A stretch of 50,789 nt of DNA from Chrysomallon squamiferum (Eukaryota > Mollusca > Gastropoda > Neomphalida > Peltospiridae), in assembly GCA_012295275.1 (NCBI GenBank), contig CM022672.1:34632233-34683021 (forward strand). Direction: 5' to 3'. Position 1 is the stretch's first letter. Each line of letters begins with the position of its first letter. The notes under the pieces are model-generated. The model made no database searches. It was not told where the DNA came from and saw only the letters and a program-made list of their open reading frames with translations. The position numbers and the translations under genes were made by a program. Positions 1 through 11,300 of the stretch are shown in pieces.

Positions 1-477
1 TCACGATGGCAGGAAATATTTTAATTAAAATAACAAAACAGTGATAACAGCTACTGTAAAGGTGTAAAATAACAATGGACCATTATGTCAGTAACAAGAG
101 TGATTATAAAACAACAACAACTACGACGGCGCCCAACACAGCAACTAGAAACGTAAAAATAGACGAAGATGATGTTGAAAATGTTGTAGTAGTAATAATA
201 AAATAAAAAAAATATCAGTTACCATTATACAAGATGAACAGTAAGGAAATATGTTCATGCTGACGAAGGTGCTGTTGAAAAAATAGACTATATTATTTAA
301 TGAAATACATACAGTACATACATACATACATATATACACACACACATACATACATCCATACATATATATAATTGTAATGGCATTCTATATTTCTAACTAG
401 ACGTTTGCTCTATAATTATTATTTAGTTTTTACTATATTATTATTTACAGAAAACACATTTATTCGACCTTTTCAAA

Positions 478-514
<37 letters not shown>

Positions 515-960
515 TACTGGAACACATGTTAAAATTGTCTTAATGTTTAGTATATTCAATAACTAATAATTGTTAGTACTTATTTCGATAACATAAATAT
601 ACACATTTTTACTGCAAACGTAAATATTTTATTTTAATTTATGTTTTGTTTTTTAATTCAGTGAACATTTTTAAAGAGTGAGATTTCATTTAGTGGGAAT
701 GTCAGAATGAGGTCATGACATGAGGGAACTTTCGTCTGCAAAACGCTGTGACCTATTTTTTTCTACGCTTCCTTTTTATTAAGTCAATGCAGATTTACAA
801 ACGAAAGAGAGAATGTACACACTTTACCCAGTGTTATTGTACTCGTTCGGTTTTCGTCCGAGCAGATTTTTCAAAGGGAAACAAACACGGAAGAAAGTGC
901 TTCAAAAAGCATTGTAATAGTCTACAGTTCGTTTCAAATATTTATTCATTAATGTCCTAG
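1..960. other. 5' flank without recognisable gene
   Basis: No exon is recognisable here. The stretch holds short CATA/TA-rich repeats near 310-370, an ATT microsatellite near 480-514 and otherwise AT-rich sequence. The short open frames have low-complexity or non-protein-like composition. Homology to the second receptor unit starts only at about 960. Confidence 0.6.
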
Positions 961-1538
961 ATTCGTGTTGTGAATGACATTAACTGCTGACCTCTTAGTA
1001 TGAAACTTTTGTCTCGTTATAGAAGAGTCAACTGATCTGTTTTCACTACACTCGACCTAGTCCTCTGTTATGTCTGAAAGAAAACTTACGGCGAAGTACA
1101 AGATTATGTATCGTTGTGGCGTTTCTTTTCATGTACCTTGTTGTATTAATAATACTTGTATATTACATTAAATATTACATTTTTATTATTATTTTTTGTT
1201 TTATCGCATGAACAGTGACGGCAATTCAATAGTTTGCGTCAATCGGTCTAGGTCAAACAATCCTCATAAATTAAAGTATTATGTATCTCTGTAAATACTA
1301 GACAGAATGCATATGAAAAGTATTCTGTGTATTGTGACCTAACTTTTGTACGAGTAAAACCTGTTTTCCTAGATCCAAATTTAATCTCAATACTCTATTC
1401 AAATCATATTTGTATAAATGTTGTAACAGGATATTTTACATGGTGTTTGCCTTTTCTCACTAGTGAGTCATGAAAACGAGTCTTGTGTCAGTTCGCAGTT
1501 TTACTTCATGTTTGGGTTCTGTGTGAAACAGTTTCGCT
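961..1538 (+). promoter_or_regulatory. Duplicated upstream region of receptor unit 1
   Basis: This stretch is strongly similar to 13177-13756, which lies in the same place before the signal-peptide exon of unit 2, so the promoter was duplicated with the gene. A TATAAA lies at 1413-1418. A perfect TGAGTCA (AP-1/bZIP-type) site lies at 1464-1470, 75 bases before the ATG, and is retained at the same distance in unit 2. Promoter function is inferred from position and conservation; no start site is visible directly. Confidence 0.5.
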
Positions 1539-1617
1539 ATGTCTGGGTGCTGGTTAAGTCTTCAGTTTCTACTTTGTTGTTTAATTTTGCAGTCAGGAAA
1601 GACGACAGCTGGATATG
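1539..1617 (+). CDS. Exon 1, signal peptide of receptor unit 1
   Basis: The exon encodes 26 residues beginning [10 protein letters not shown], with a hydrophobic Leu/Cys-rich core and a small-residue end (KTTAGY) suited to signal-peptidase cleavage. It ends in phase 1 at a GTAAGT donor. The copy at 13757-13835 differs at only a few residues, which supports both the start codon and the donor. Confidence 0.8.
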
Positions 1618-1716
1618 GTAAGTTATAAAATATTATTATTATTATTATTATTATTATTGTTGTTGTTATTGTTATTGTTATCGTTATCATTATTATTATT
1701 GTTATTATTATTATTG

Positions 1717-1755
<39 letters not shown>

Positions 1756-3237
1756 TGATGTTGTTGTTGATACTGGTGGTGGGGGTGATGGTACATTGTT
1801 GAGAGAATTAGACAAATCAAACACCAGGAAGATGTTACGTTTCAATGAACAAGAATACACGTTTCAGAACAGCGATCTCAATATAAATAATCAGTATAAA
1901 TAGATGGGATTGTGTTACTGTTGTTCTTCTTATTATTGTTCTCCAAATAGAAACAATTTCAACAAAAACAATAATAAAACTTAATTAATAATGTTTTAAA
2001 CATGCTAAGCATTAATAACATAATGTTCTCAAGTTCATTAGCTCTTAATTTCCTTTTTAATTGTTTTGTGTGTTCTTTCATGCAAATCTGTTATTTATTA
2101 TTACAGTGTATTCAAAACTATGAAATATGTTTCTATTTATTATTTTGATTGTGTTTTCTCCATTGTTGTTGTTTTTGTATTTTGTTTGGTTGTATTATAT
2201 TTGGTTTGCTTGTTTCTGACAGATTCTTTTTGTCGTTGTTTTTCCTTTTCTCTTTTTTTTCTCTGTCTCTCTCTCTCTTCCTTTCTGTCTTTTTTCTTTC
2301 TCCTTCTCTTTCTTCTTCTCTTTCTCTCTCTCACACATTCAGTCGTTATCTCTGATCTCTACATTTCTGTCTGTTAAAACAAAACATTAAACATACATAT
2401 ACACAAACACTTTTACTAAAACACAAACCATTCTGTCTTCTTTTGTTCTCTGTGACGGATGTTAAAGTAATCGTTACTTTTACAAGGTGGAACAAGGTTT
2501 CATAATTTCACTTCATTGTTCATTATTACTGTAATACTGGCTGCTGTTTGATATTTTATTTTCTAGCTTGTTATTTGATTTTAGAATCAGGACTATCGTT
2601 TACTTCATTTCTCATTATTCCAACTGAGACATCAGTTGTAATAAACAGCAGACTTTACCTTTCATTCTTCTTCTTCTTAATTTCAATTTTATTAAGTTAG
2701 GAAGCGTTTAAAAAGTGATTAAAAAACGTGGTATGTGAAAGATATTCAAACATATCTTTTTGTTATAACAGCAGTATCTATATAAGATTATCTCTATATA
2801 ACTTTGTTAACTGATATATTACTATTTATTCATTCATTCAATAATATGCGATATTTTTCAGTAAACGTAGCTCGGGATAAAAATGCATATCAAAATTCTT
2901 ATTTGGCGGGTTATGAAAATCATGCTTCAAGAGGCGTTGATGGAAAAACCAGAGGAACGTGGCGTGGAATTATATACACAGATACAAACCAGCCTTACAC
3001 TTGGTGGGAATTAGATTTAGGAAAACCTTACTTTATCCATGAAGTTAAAATATATTTCAGAAATGACTGTAAGTATGAATATTAAAATATGAATATACAC
3101 TATTAATCATAACAAATAATTTTGTTTGTTAATTTTAACTTTTATGTTAGGGAAATGGTCGTCAATGTATCATTCTGTTTCCTTTTGTCTTTGTTGTTGC
3201 ATGTTACATATTATTCCTCTTTTTTTTTACACAGCAT

Positions 3238-3276
<39 letters not shown>

Positions 3277-4295
3277 TGTATTTACTTTTTTATATTTATT
3301 TATTTGTGTTTGTTTGTTTGTTTTCTGTGGACTTCCTTGAATGCTGTATTTTTCATTTCATTATTTTCGTTGCTTTGACTGATAGTAGTTCTAGTTCTCG
3401 TATTGATTCAAATTTCTAAATACATTATTACACACACAATTGTATCTAATTTAGTTAAATGGAGAAGAAATGGTGTACAGGTTTATGCTAACACAGCAGC
3501 AAGACAGTCTAACACAGGACATCTGTGTGGTACTGTTACTGGTAGAAAAGATGGAGCTGATATTGATGAAATTGTGAACATCAATTGTAACGTCAACGCT
3601 AGATATGTGACTGTTTATCAAGGAACAGATAATGGAGAGTCGACAGCACTGGACTTTGTAGAAGTGGAAGTCTTCGGTAATTCAACACAAAGTTGATATT
3701 TGTCATTTCTAATAATTACTACTATATTGATTATTGAAATTTAAAAAACTGTTGTATTTAATAATACAATTGAAATCAAACAAGGAACAAATAATAATCT
3801 AACTTACGACAATGTTGAGATGGTTTGTAGAAGTTCACCATATATTATTTATATTTTTATTTCTAATTTGAATTTTTTCTGAAATGATTATTGTGCTTTA
3901 TTAAATATCTTTTATATATTTGAATTTTGGGGATTTATGTTATTTGCTTTAAAATTCCATTTATGTCAAATGATAAGGATTTTTCATTATGACAGAGTTA
4001 AAATAAACACTGGACAGTACTTAGACATATTTCAGTAGGATGTTTCTTTATTGTTAGTAGATATTTTCTTAATTATTCCCTAAGCTGACTGTGTAACAAA
4101 TAGGAAGAAGAGCTAATTTTTGCATGCTAGGTAGAAGGTGTATAATTAGCATTTCATTCAGCCATGACTTATGTTGCTATACTTTGGATGTGTATCAAAT
4201 TGGAGGATACCTCCAAAAACATAGTTTTAAAAAAAGTACTTAATACTAAATTTCGACCTTAACACACGTGTACTAATATATTTCTTTACTTTTCC

Positions 4296-4359
<64 letters not shown>

Positions 4360-5276
4360 TGTTGTTGTTGCCTATTCATAATTTGGTTTAATTTATTAAT
4401 GCGTTTGTTATATACTGTATATTTCTTCTCTTCCAAATATATATAATCGCACTGTATTTTTAAATACGTGTTTATATTTTTCAGCGTGTCAAACAGGATT
4501 TTACGGTTCTGAGTGTAACAAACTGTGTAACAGTCGTCATTGTCAGTCTGATTCGTGTCCTGCTGACACAGGTTCTTGTAATGGAGGATGTCAGGCTGGA
4601 TGGAGTGGAGTTGATTGTACAGGTAACTAAATCATAAGTACAGAGTGAGAATTTATAGAAAGAGGTTTTCTAACTAGTAACTGATTCTTTTCGAAACAAC
4701 TGGAGAGCGATTAATTCAGCTGTACAGGCACAATATCCAAACAATTACAATGTAGCTCAAGCGATAAAGAAAGAACAAATGACTGAACTGTTGCTAAGTT
4801 TTGCACTGTGGGAACTGTTGTAGTGTGAACAAAGGACACAGTGGTAGAAGGAGAAGTGTTGGTTCAAGTAAGAAAACAGTCAACTGTGCTCGGTCAGAGA
4901 AAATCCATGATGTGTGGAAACTAACACTGACTGTTCAACGTCTCCTAACAGTTCACTTGCATCTCCTGTCACTGAAAAATTAAGTAGCAGAATGAACTGA
5001 CATCCCAACATTAAACAGTAATTTGTAGGTGATTTTCGAAAAACTGGATAGAGATGATTAATATTTTGTGAAGCACATCTTCCTCTGAAAATTAACCCAA
5101 ATATCTTTCTTAACTGGGGATGAGACAATGCAGAGAATCCAGATAATGAACTCATAGACCAATACCCGACTCAACTTTACAGTGTAGCAGTTAGTAATTG
5201 GACGTTGAGGAGTTTACTATGTGGTTTGAAAAGAAACTATTAATCCTTTTAGGTGTTTTTTAAAATTATTATTATA

Positions 5277-5342
<66 letters not shown>

Positions 5343-8300
5343 ATTGCTATTGTTGTTTTATAATGCGTAGCAAATAGAGAGATAAACGAAGAAACGTAGT
5401 TAGAAAAAACAAATGAGTTACTTGTTTATTTTATTTATGTTTTAGTTATGTGTCAGTCAGGTACAACTTATGGTACTAACTGTAACAAACTGTGTAGAGA
5501 TCGTCACTGTTTGAATTCTCAACAAAGCTGTCCTACATACACTGGATCATGTAATGGACACTGCAAACCAGGCTGGGATGGAATAGATTGTACAGGTAAT
5601 TAAACATTTTACTATCTTTGCACAAATAACCCAACTATTTACGGAATAACATTTATTAGTAAGTTTGCTATAGAAAATAATAATTCCACTTGATTTTATA
5701 TATATATATATAGAACATAGAAAATAAAAAGTATCAATTAATTCCAGTTGATTGTATTGAAACATATATATATATATAATTATCTCAAAATTAATATTTG
5801 CATCTATCACTTTTTATTATTTGTTCTGATCTTCATCTGTTATTATAATAAGGAATCAAGTGATTCTAAGTATTTGTGATGGTATGAGTAAATATAAGAA
5901 AATTCAAATGAAGGAGGAAATTAAATGGCATTTCATAATATTGTTTCATATTACACATATGGTTAAAGATCAAATGATAATAAAGAAGAAAATACATGCT
6001 ATGACCGAACAACCTGTTTTATATTTTAAAAAGAGTTATTCACATATCTTCATTACTCTTATTTTGCTTACTTTATTTATGTTTTAGTTATGTGTCAGTC
6101 AGGTACAACTTACGGTACTAACTGTAACAAACTGTGTAGAGATCGTCACTGTTTGAATTCTCAACAAAGCTGTCCTACAGACACTGGATCATGTAGTGCA
6201 CACTGCAAACCAGGCTGGGATGGAATAGATTGTACAGGTAATTAAACAGTTTAGCAAAAGTCATATAACAAAAGAAAAGTATATTTAAAAAAAAAGAAAT
6301 AAAAAACAGCATTTAAATGTCTATGTAATTCTAATTTGAGCTGGCCGCCTCCTTTCGGGAGGGAATGAGAAGCGAGATAAAAACACAGAAATGTACAGTG
6401 AATTTATGCTAAGATGAAAATATCTGAACAGATTCAGTCCATAATTTATGTTTTTCTTATAATTATTATTCCTTCTGTGTCATGTTTCGGAGCAAATTCT
6501 TTCTAAATTTGAGTAAAACACATACGACATTTTATTTATAGTTTTACAAAAGCTAATTCAGATGTACGTATCAAATTATGTGTTAGTATGTTTGAAAAAA
6601 ACGTTTGTAAGAACAGCCAGTGACACTGTGTGTGTATATATAAATATAAATGTGTATTAAATATATCTGACTATTTTGTCTTGTTATTCTGTACATCATT
6701 TCGAGCGTTGATCAAAAAGTCAATTAACTGATGGTTGGGAAATCTATATTTTTCACTGATACATCTTACTTTTATTATTTTTTATTATATAATCAATGTG
6801 ATACGTTATAAGTTTGAATAGTTCAAGTCCAGAATGTAAACACAACACATTTTTATCTAAAATGATATAAATATTATGCGACTTGTGAATAATATTCTCT
6901 GCAATGTCAGTTATTTTAAACACTTCTGTTTTTGTTATTGTTGTTTTCTCTGTTTTATTGATATTTTCTTATTGTTTATAAAGATAATAAATATTAGTAA
7001 AATAAAGTACAGTCGTAATGTAGAATACCACTTTATTTTCTGTCAGCCTTTATTTGTAGTTATTTGTATTATTCTAATTTAAAAAAAGAAATAACTACAG
7101 AAATATATTTTTGGACTAAAGCCAAATGAATTAATTTATTTATTCGATTTCTTTGATGTTTTCAGTGTGTCAGTCAGGTACAACTTACGGTACTAACTGT
7201 AACAAACTGTGTAAAGATCGTCACTGTTTGAATTCTCAACAAAGCTGTCCTACAGACACTGGATCATGTAATGGACACTGCAAACCAGGCTGGGATGGAA
7301 TAGATTGTACAGGTAATTAAATGTTTTAAAGAGAGTGCAAATATGTTTCAGTATGTCAGACTGGTCTGTATGGTTCTAACTGTGACAAGTCACTGTTTTA
7401 AACAGTGTAAATATTTTTCAGTATGTCAGACTGGTGTGTATGGTTCTAGCTGTGACAAGTCAATGTTTCAAAGAGAGTGTAAATATTTTTCAGTGTGTCA
7501 GACTGGTGTGTATGGTTCTAGCTGTGACAAGTCACTGTTTTAAAGAGAGTGTAAATATTGTTCAGTGTGTCAGACTGGTGTGTATGGTTCTAACTGTGAC
7601 AAGTCATGTAATAAACGACACTGTGCTGTTTCCTCTCCCTGTGACACACAGACTGGGTCTTGTACTGGAGGATGTCAAGCTGGTTGGCGTGGAACTGATT
7701 GTACTCAAGGTGTGTACAGATTTGTTTTTTATTTGTCAGGCTTTTCTGAAATATTTATTGATTAGCACTGTAAAATATTTTAATGCAGCAGTATTCTACT
7801 AAAGAAAATACAAATAATTGTTTTCATTGTGGCTTTATCGTACTATTTTGTTTTTTCAGGATGTATACAAAATTACAACTATGGACCAAACTGTAATAAA
7901 CGTTGCAGAGATCGCCATTGTGCTGCAACAAATCCGTCCTGTGATGTAAAAACTGGAGACTGTGGTAGTAGCAGATGTCAGGCAGGATGGAAAGGAACTG
8001 ACTGTATTCAAGGTAATATTATAATTAATGTTCTATCTATTTATTTAAAAACAAAAATTGGACTGATGTAATTAATGAATGTAAATTTACCAACACATAA
8101 ACAAAATGAAAAGTATGATATCTGGTATAAAGAACATGTTGTAATCTAGTAATAATCTTCAGAGATGAATTTGTTTAATTTAACTCTTCAGTCAGTAATC
8201 TTTGATTCTGCTTCGTTTTAATATGTTTAACTGAAACTGGGATACCTTGTTGTAGTTTTAGCAGTGTGTAGTCGGGGGGGATAAGTTACTTTACTTATAC

Positions 8301-8968
8301 ATATCTTAGGAAAATCGATATTTCAGAATAATACTACTTTTATTATTGTTAATAGTTGTAGGTCTATAAGATGATTGTCTAAGTATCAAAAAATGAATTT
8401 CAGTTTGTAAAAACTTCGAACAAAAAATTATCAGTTATTTTAATACTCACTTTGTGTAAGTATTATTCCTGTCTCGGCATGTACATACTCCCTATCTTAT
8501 GGTTAATTCAACGTGTGATTCAAACATTCGAACATGTATCGGAGATTGTGAGCCAGTCTTGTAGATTAATAACTAATAAGTTGTTTTTAATTAATTATCT
8601 TTTCATAGATAAGTAAAAATCCAGAAGACCATACAAAAGCAATGTTTCATATCCCATTCTGTAACGGCTTTGTTAAAGCTGATTTGTTTCTCAACCAGCT
8701 TTCTAAACATTTTAAATTCAGCTTGCAGTCTTGGACGCTATGGTAGGAACTGTAACTCTACGTGTGGAAAGTGTAAATCAGGAGAATGTGACAGGGTTTC
8801 TGGAAACTGCACACAAGGTTGTTCTGATGGTTATGAAGGAATTCTGTGTCAGCAGCGTTAGTAATTTAAAATATTCGTGTCAGACTTGAATTCACTGCAA
8901 ATGTATTTATTATCGTATATTGTGGTCTCTAATAACTTTTAATCTATGCTATTTTTTTAATTTCTTAA

Positions 8969-9013
<45 letters not shown>

Positions 9014-9176
9014 GTTATTATAATTATCATTATTATTATTGATGTTTCAAGCAGTCTTTAGTTTGGAGTTCTTGCATGACATAGGTGAACACTAATGTCA
9101 AATATGTTAGTAAATTATACTAATGCAGTCAGTGAATGGATATGAGGCAGCACTTCAAAAAAAAAAAAAAAAAAAA

Positions 9177-9229
<53 letters not shown>

Positions 9230-9462
9230 TAATCAAAGATAAAACATTTTTAATATATTTCTGAAGAATAATAAATTGAAATGTAATTATGACCTTCATA
9301 AACAGATGAGTAATTGAACTTATTCCGTTTTATTATTTTAACAGAAACTGGGTATATTTGTTCCTGAGTTGTGGTATTTTTAGAGGGATACTCTCTGTAA
9401 CTGCCAGTCATATATCCAATATAGTTTAATCTCATTCTGTATTCTTTTAATTTTTTTTCTAT

Positions 9463-9509
<47 letters not shown>

Positions 9510-11139
9510 TAATTTTCTTTTCTTTTAAAGTATTGCATTTTATTGCATATTTTTTTCTTTTATACATCACTTGAATCTATGATCACTCAGAAACTACTTC
9601 TTTTATTATTTTGTTATAAATCAATTTCAAAATATGAAAGTATGAATTATTATTTCCAGACTGTAAACATTTCTAACAAAAGCTACTGTTTATTTTAGTA
9701 GTTTACTTTATGTAATATTCTTCGTACGCCAGCATTTTCGCCATCTGTAGATTATGTTTAGAGTGTTTCTCAGTATACATCATGTGACAGTATGGAGTCT
9801 GTGTTCATAATGGATGCCGACAGTGGCCTGTTACTTCTATTAACTGAATTTCATCCAAGATTATCAAATATAAAAATGACATTATAACACAAGATAAATT
9901 ACCGTAGACTTTGTAAATAATTTGTATGAAATGCTTTTTGTCATTTTTGTAGTTTCTGAAACAACATTTCAATGTGTTCTATAAAAGTTTCTTTAATGTA
10001 CTACTTTTCAAAACAACATAGAACGCAAATTATGATATAGTTACCAGTAAAATACTTATAAATAAAAATGTATGTGCTAAAGCTTTTGACCGAGACGTAT
10101 ATAATTATTTTATAAATACTTTTAAATTAAAATATATACTGCCAATTTTGTATGTACTCTAAAATATTCTTCTTTCATATCCTTTTTTAATATTTCAACC
10201 CAGTTTTTTTTTCTTTCCTTTACGGTTATTAGTTTTAAGAATAATTTCTTTCCAGGCTCAACCCAAGAAGCAAAATGTACAGGAACATCAACTACAACGG
10301 CTTTGTCAGTCGTCACAGCTGTACTGACTTTGCTTCTCGTAATATCCGTTGTTTTTATTATCAGGTAAAAAAGCTTATAGATTCTTCAACCACATATAAC
10401 ATAACTAATTATAATATACCAAAATATTTTATTTCAGTTTGAACTTAACGAGTAAGTTTACATTTTTTGCTCGTGTTTGATAATAAATATAATTCGTATA
10501 ATGAAATATGTGCATCCACATCTTTATAGCTGATAAAAAATATCTTTATCAAACAATGTATTCACAGAATACTAAGCCGAAATATTTTGTATCTCATAAT
10601 ACTTACTATTGTTATTATACTTACTTCTGTATCGTAGCCTATACTATACCTGCGTAAATCGACTGAAAATCTACATCTTTAATTTTTATCAACAGCTAAG
10701 GTAAGTCTGTATTTCGAGTACTGAGGGGATCTTAATTATCTATGTAAAAGTACCTCTCCATGTGTTATATTTTAATTATATGAAATTTGCTCTTACTAAC
10801 TTATAATGTAAAGAGAAATACATTTTCACAATGGCTCTGATCATACGAAAACGACCATCCTCTACTGAACATTCAGTAACATTTACCAAGAATAACAACA
10901 GTCATCCCAGGACAGCAGCTACTCCGTCATCAGTGTACGAAGTATTTGATGAAGACGTCAATATCGTCACACCAGCAAATCACAATAACACTCAAACAGT
11001 TTCATCAGGTGATGCGGAGACAAGTTATGTAAACACTTCACATCAAGAAGAACTCAATACTCAAGAAATACACGATTATGATAAACTAGATATTGATGTT
11101 GTTGGACAGGGATCTCCATACGAAAAAATAAAAACGTAA
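1539..11139 (+). CDS. Receptor unit 1: FTP-lectin / multi-EGF transmembrane receptor (multi-exon)
   Basis: This is a spliced gene. Inferred coding exons are 1539-1617, 2862-3068, 3455-3676, 4485-4622, 5446-5595, 6088-6237, 7166-7312, 7566-7709, 7860-8012, 8722-8856, 10256-10364, a probable 14-base exon 10438-10451, and a tail exon ending at 11139. All ectodomain exons are phase 1-1 and join in frame. The product has a signal peptide, an F5/8C-like FTP (fucolectin) domain at residues about 27-169, seven 8-Cys MEGF/laminin-type EGF modules at about 170-508, one transmembrane helix at about 524-544 and a short tyrosine-rich tail. FTP domains bind fucose-type glycans in other proteins, and MEGF/Draper-like receptors mediate recognition and engulfment; a recognition role here is inference. 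No phosphatase domain is joined in this unit, although a paralogous phosphatase lies downstream. An exon at 11847-11942 might belong to an alternative 3' end. The 3' structure is the weakest part. Confidence 0.72.
1623..2800. repeat. Intron 1 with ATT/GTT microsatellite
   Basis: An (ATT)n/(GTT)n tract fills about 1629-1760 and is followed by unique AT-rich intron and a pyrimidine tract (about 2225-2340). Sequence from about 1750 to 2100 recurs near 19710-20000 and, in part, after 13895, marking intron 1 of each duplicated unit. No exon is seen. Confidence 0.7.
2862..3068 (+). CDS. FTP/F5-8C lectin domain, first half (unit 1)
   Basis: The phase 1-1 exon follows a TTTTTCAG acceptor and ends at GTAAGT. 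It encodes the N-terminal half of an FTP (eel-fucolectin/tachylectin-4/pentraxin-1) discoidin fold: an [10 protein letters not shown] start, the SRGVDG block, and [10 protein letters not shown] where the family has WW-x-VDLG. The paralogue at 16311 keeps the same blocks but is frameshifted. Family assignment rests on these motifs. Confidence 0.78.
3235..3345. repeat. (TTTA)n / (TTTG)n microsatellite
   Basis: A run of TTTA units drifts into TTTG units within the FTP intron. Open frames over it are low-complexity translations. Confidence 0.85.
3455..3676 (+). CDS. FTP/F5-8C lectin domain, second half (unit 1)
   Basis: The 222-base phase 1-1 exon encodes the C-terminal half of the lectin fold: VYANTAAR, a GHLCG cysteine, an [16 protein letters not shown] block matching the family C-x(3,5)-GRYV strand, and an [10 protein letters not shown] end that corresponds to the L-x-(F/L)-x-EVEV terminus. 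The unit 2 copy at 17413-17634 has the same length and stays open. Confidence 0.8.
3700..4484. repeat. Intron with ATT microsatellite
   Basis: The intron between the FTP and EGF exons contains an (ATT)n tract at about 4298-4360. The rest is similar to the matching intron of unit 2 (17640-18718). No other feature is seen. Confidence 0.6.
4485..4622 (+). CDS. EGF module 1 (unit 1)
   Basis: A symmetric phase 1-1 exon of 138 bases encodes one eight-cysteine MEGF/laminin-type EGF module: [14 protein letters not shown]-x4-C-x4[21 protein letters not shown]. It is flanked by a TTTTTCAG acceptor and a GTAACT donor. The copy at 18719-18856 is nearly identical. Confidence 0.85.
4623..5445. other. Long intron, duplicated, with ATT/GTT tract
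   Basis: This intron between EGF1 and EGF2 is closely matched by 18857-19500 downstream of EGF1 in unit 2, so the non-coding sequence is recently duplicated. An (ATT)n(GTT)n tract lies at about 5270-5350. Open frames at 4801-4983 and 4880-5155 are not protein-like. Confidence 0.6.
5446..5595 (+). CDS. EGF module 2 (unit 1)
   Basis: A 150-base phase 1-1 exon encodes an 8-Cys EGF module ([12 protein letters not shown] ... [12 protein letters not shown]). It is almost identical to the next two modules, indicating recent exon duplication within the gene. Confidence 0.82.
5600..6087. other. Intron
   Basis: AT-rich intron with short (TA)n runs near 5699-5712 and 5766-5778. No exon or named element is seen. 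Confidence 0.5.
6088..6237 (+). CDS. EGF module 3 (unit 1)
   Basis: A 150-base phase 1-1 exon that differs from EGF module 2 at only a few positions. The 30 or so bases of intron before the acceptor (TTTATTTATGTTTTAG) are also shared with module 2, so the duplicated block included the 3' splice site. Confidence 0.82.
6240..7165. other. Intron
   Basis: AT-rich intron of about 0.9 kb with a small CCTCC...GGGAGG hairpin near 6349-6364. No coding potential is visible; the open frame at 6876-7082 is low-complexity. Confidence 0.5.
7166..7312 (+). CDS. EGF module 4 (unit 1)
   Basis: A 147-base phase 1-1 exon, the third near-identical copy of the [11 protein letters not shown]-type module, ending at a GTAATT donor. 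It is followed within 40 bases by the tandem partial-exon array. Confidence 0.82.
7331..7620 (+). repeat. 72-bp tandem array of a splice acceptor plus partial EGF exon
   Basis: Four tandem copies, with acceptors ending at 7351, 7421, 7493 and 7565, each carry a pyrimidine tract, an AG and the first 35-45 bases of an EGF exon ([12 protein letters not shown]). Only the fourth copy continues into a full EGF module. Entering at the first or third acceptor reaches TAA after CDKSLF. Entering at the second reads through the third and meets the same TAA. Spacings are 70, 72 and 72 bases. Confidence 0.85.
7566..7709 (+). CDS. EGF module 5 (unit 1)
   Basis: A 144-base phase 1-1 exon encodes an 8-Cys module ([19 protein letters not shown] ... 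[12 protein letters not shown]), starting at the fourth acceptor of the tandem array and ending at a GTGTGT donor. Confidence 0.82.
7860..8012 (+). CDS. EGF module 6 (unit 1)
   Basis: A 153-base phase 1-1 exon ([20 protein letters not shown] ... [11 protein letters not shown]). It is a more diverged 8-Cys module than modules 2-4 and has a clean TTTTTTCAG acceptor and GTAATA donor. Confidence 0.82.
8050..8721. other. Intron
   Basis: About 0.7 kb of AT-rich intron. No additional exon or repeat of note is seen. Confidence 0.5.
8722..8856 (+). CDS. EGF module 7 (unit 1)
   Basis: The last extracellular module: [42 protein letters not shown], phase 1-1, ending at a GTTAGT donor. It is the most divergent module and the last before the transmembrane exon. 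Confidence 0.8.
8860..10255. repeat. Intron with several microsatellites
   Basis: Contains (ATT)n at about 8965-9040, an A-run followed by (ATA)n at 9158-9230, and (ATTT)n at about 9460-9511. No exon is recognised. Confidence 0.7.
10256..10364 (+). CDS. Transmembrane exon (unit 1)
   Basis: The exon enters in phase 1 after TTTCCAG and leaves in phase 2 at GTAAAA. It encodes a short Thr-rich stalk ([11 protein letters not shown]) followed by about 20 hydrophobic residues ([18 protein letters not shown]) and Arg, a single-pass type I membrane anchor. The exit phase requires a further exon before the tail; 10438-10451 fits. Confidence 0.78.
10438..10451 (+). CDS. Probable 14-base micro-exon after the transmembrane exon
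   Basis: The sequence between ATTTCAG and GTAAGT is 14 bases, enters in phase 2 and leaves in phase 1, so it would link the transmembrane exon to an acceptor of the tail exon. A second possible five-base exon lies at 10696-10700 (AACAG/CTAAG/GTAAGT). Both are inferred only from splice sites and phase; transcripts are needed. Confidence 0.35.
10814..11139 (+). CDS. Cytoplasmic tail exon with paired tyrosine motifs (unit 1)
   Basis: The open frame ends at TAA 11137-11139. The 5' boundary is uncertain: possible acceptors end at 10813, 10815 and 10876; the last is phase-compatible with the 14-base exon. The encoded tail is polar and acidic. Numbered from the Met codon at 10831, it has tyrosines in YEVF (36), YVNT (66), YDKL (83) and YEKI (97). 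YDKL and YEKI are separated by ten residues, fitting the ITAM pattern YxxL/I-x(6-12)-YxxL/I used by Draper-type engulfment receptors; YVN resembles an SH2 (Grb2-type) site. Alternatively this is the juxtamembrane region of a receptor phosphatase, with the stop used only in a truncated isoform. Confidence 0.6.
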
Positions 11140-11214
11140 TATATATATATATATACATACATATAAATTTGAACTTGATCTATATATGTATATATCTATA
11201 TGTGTGTGTATATA

Positions 11215-11276
<62 letters not shown>

Positions 11277-11300
11277 TATATATTATATAGAATATTTAAA
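11135..11300. repeat. (TA)n microsatellite after the unit 1 stop
   Basis: A TA-rich tract with an uninterrupted (TA)n core at about 11219-11272 directly follows the stop codon. Confidence 0.85.

Noticed and set aside
4801-5155. Open frames in the intron after EGF1
   Set aside because: The sequence is duplicated intron; frames are not preserved in the copy at 18.9-19.4 kb.
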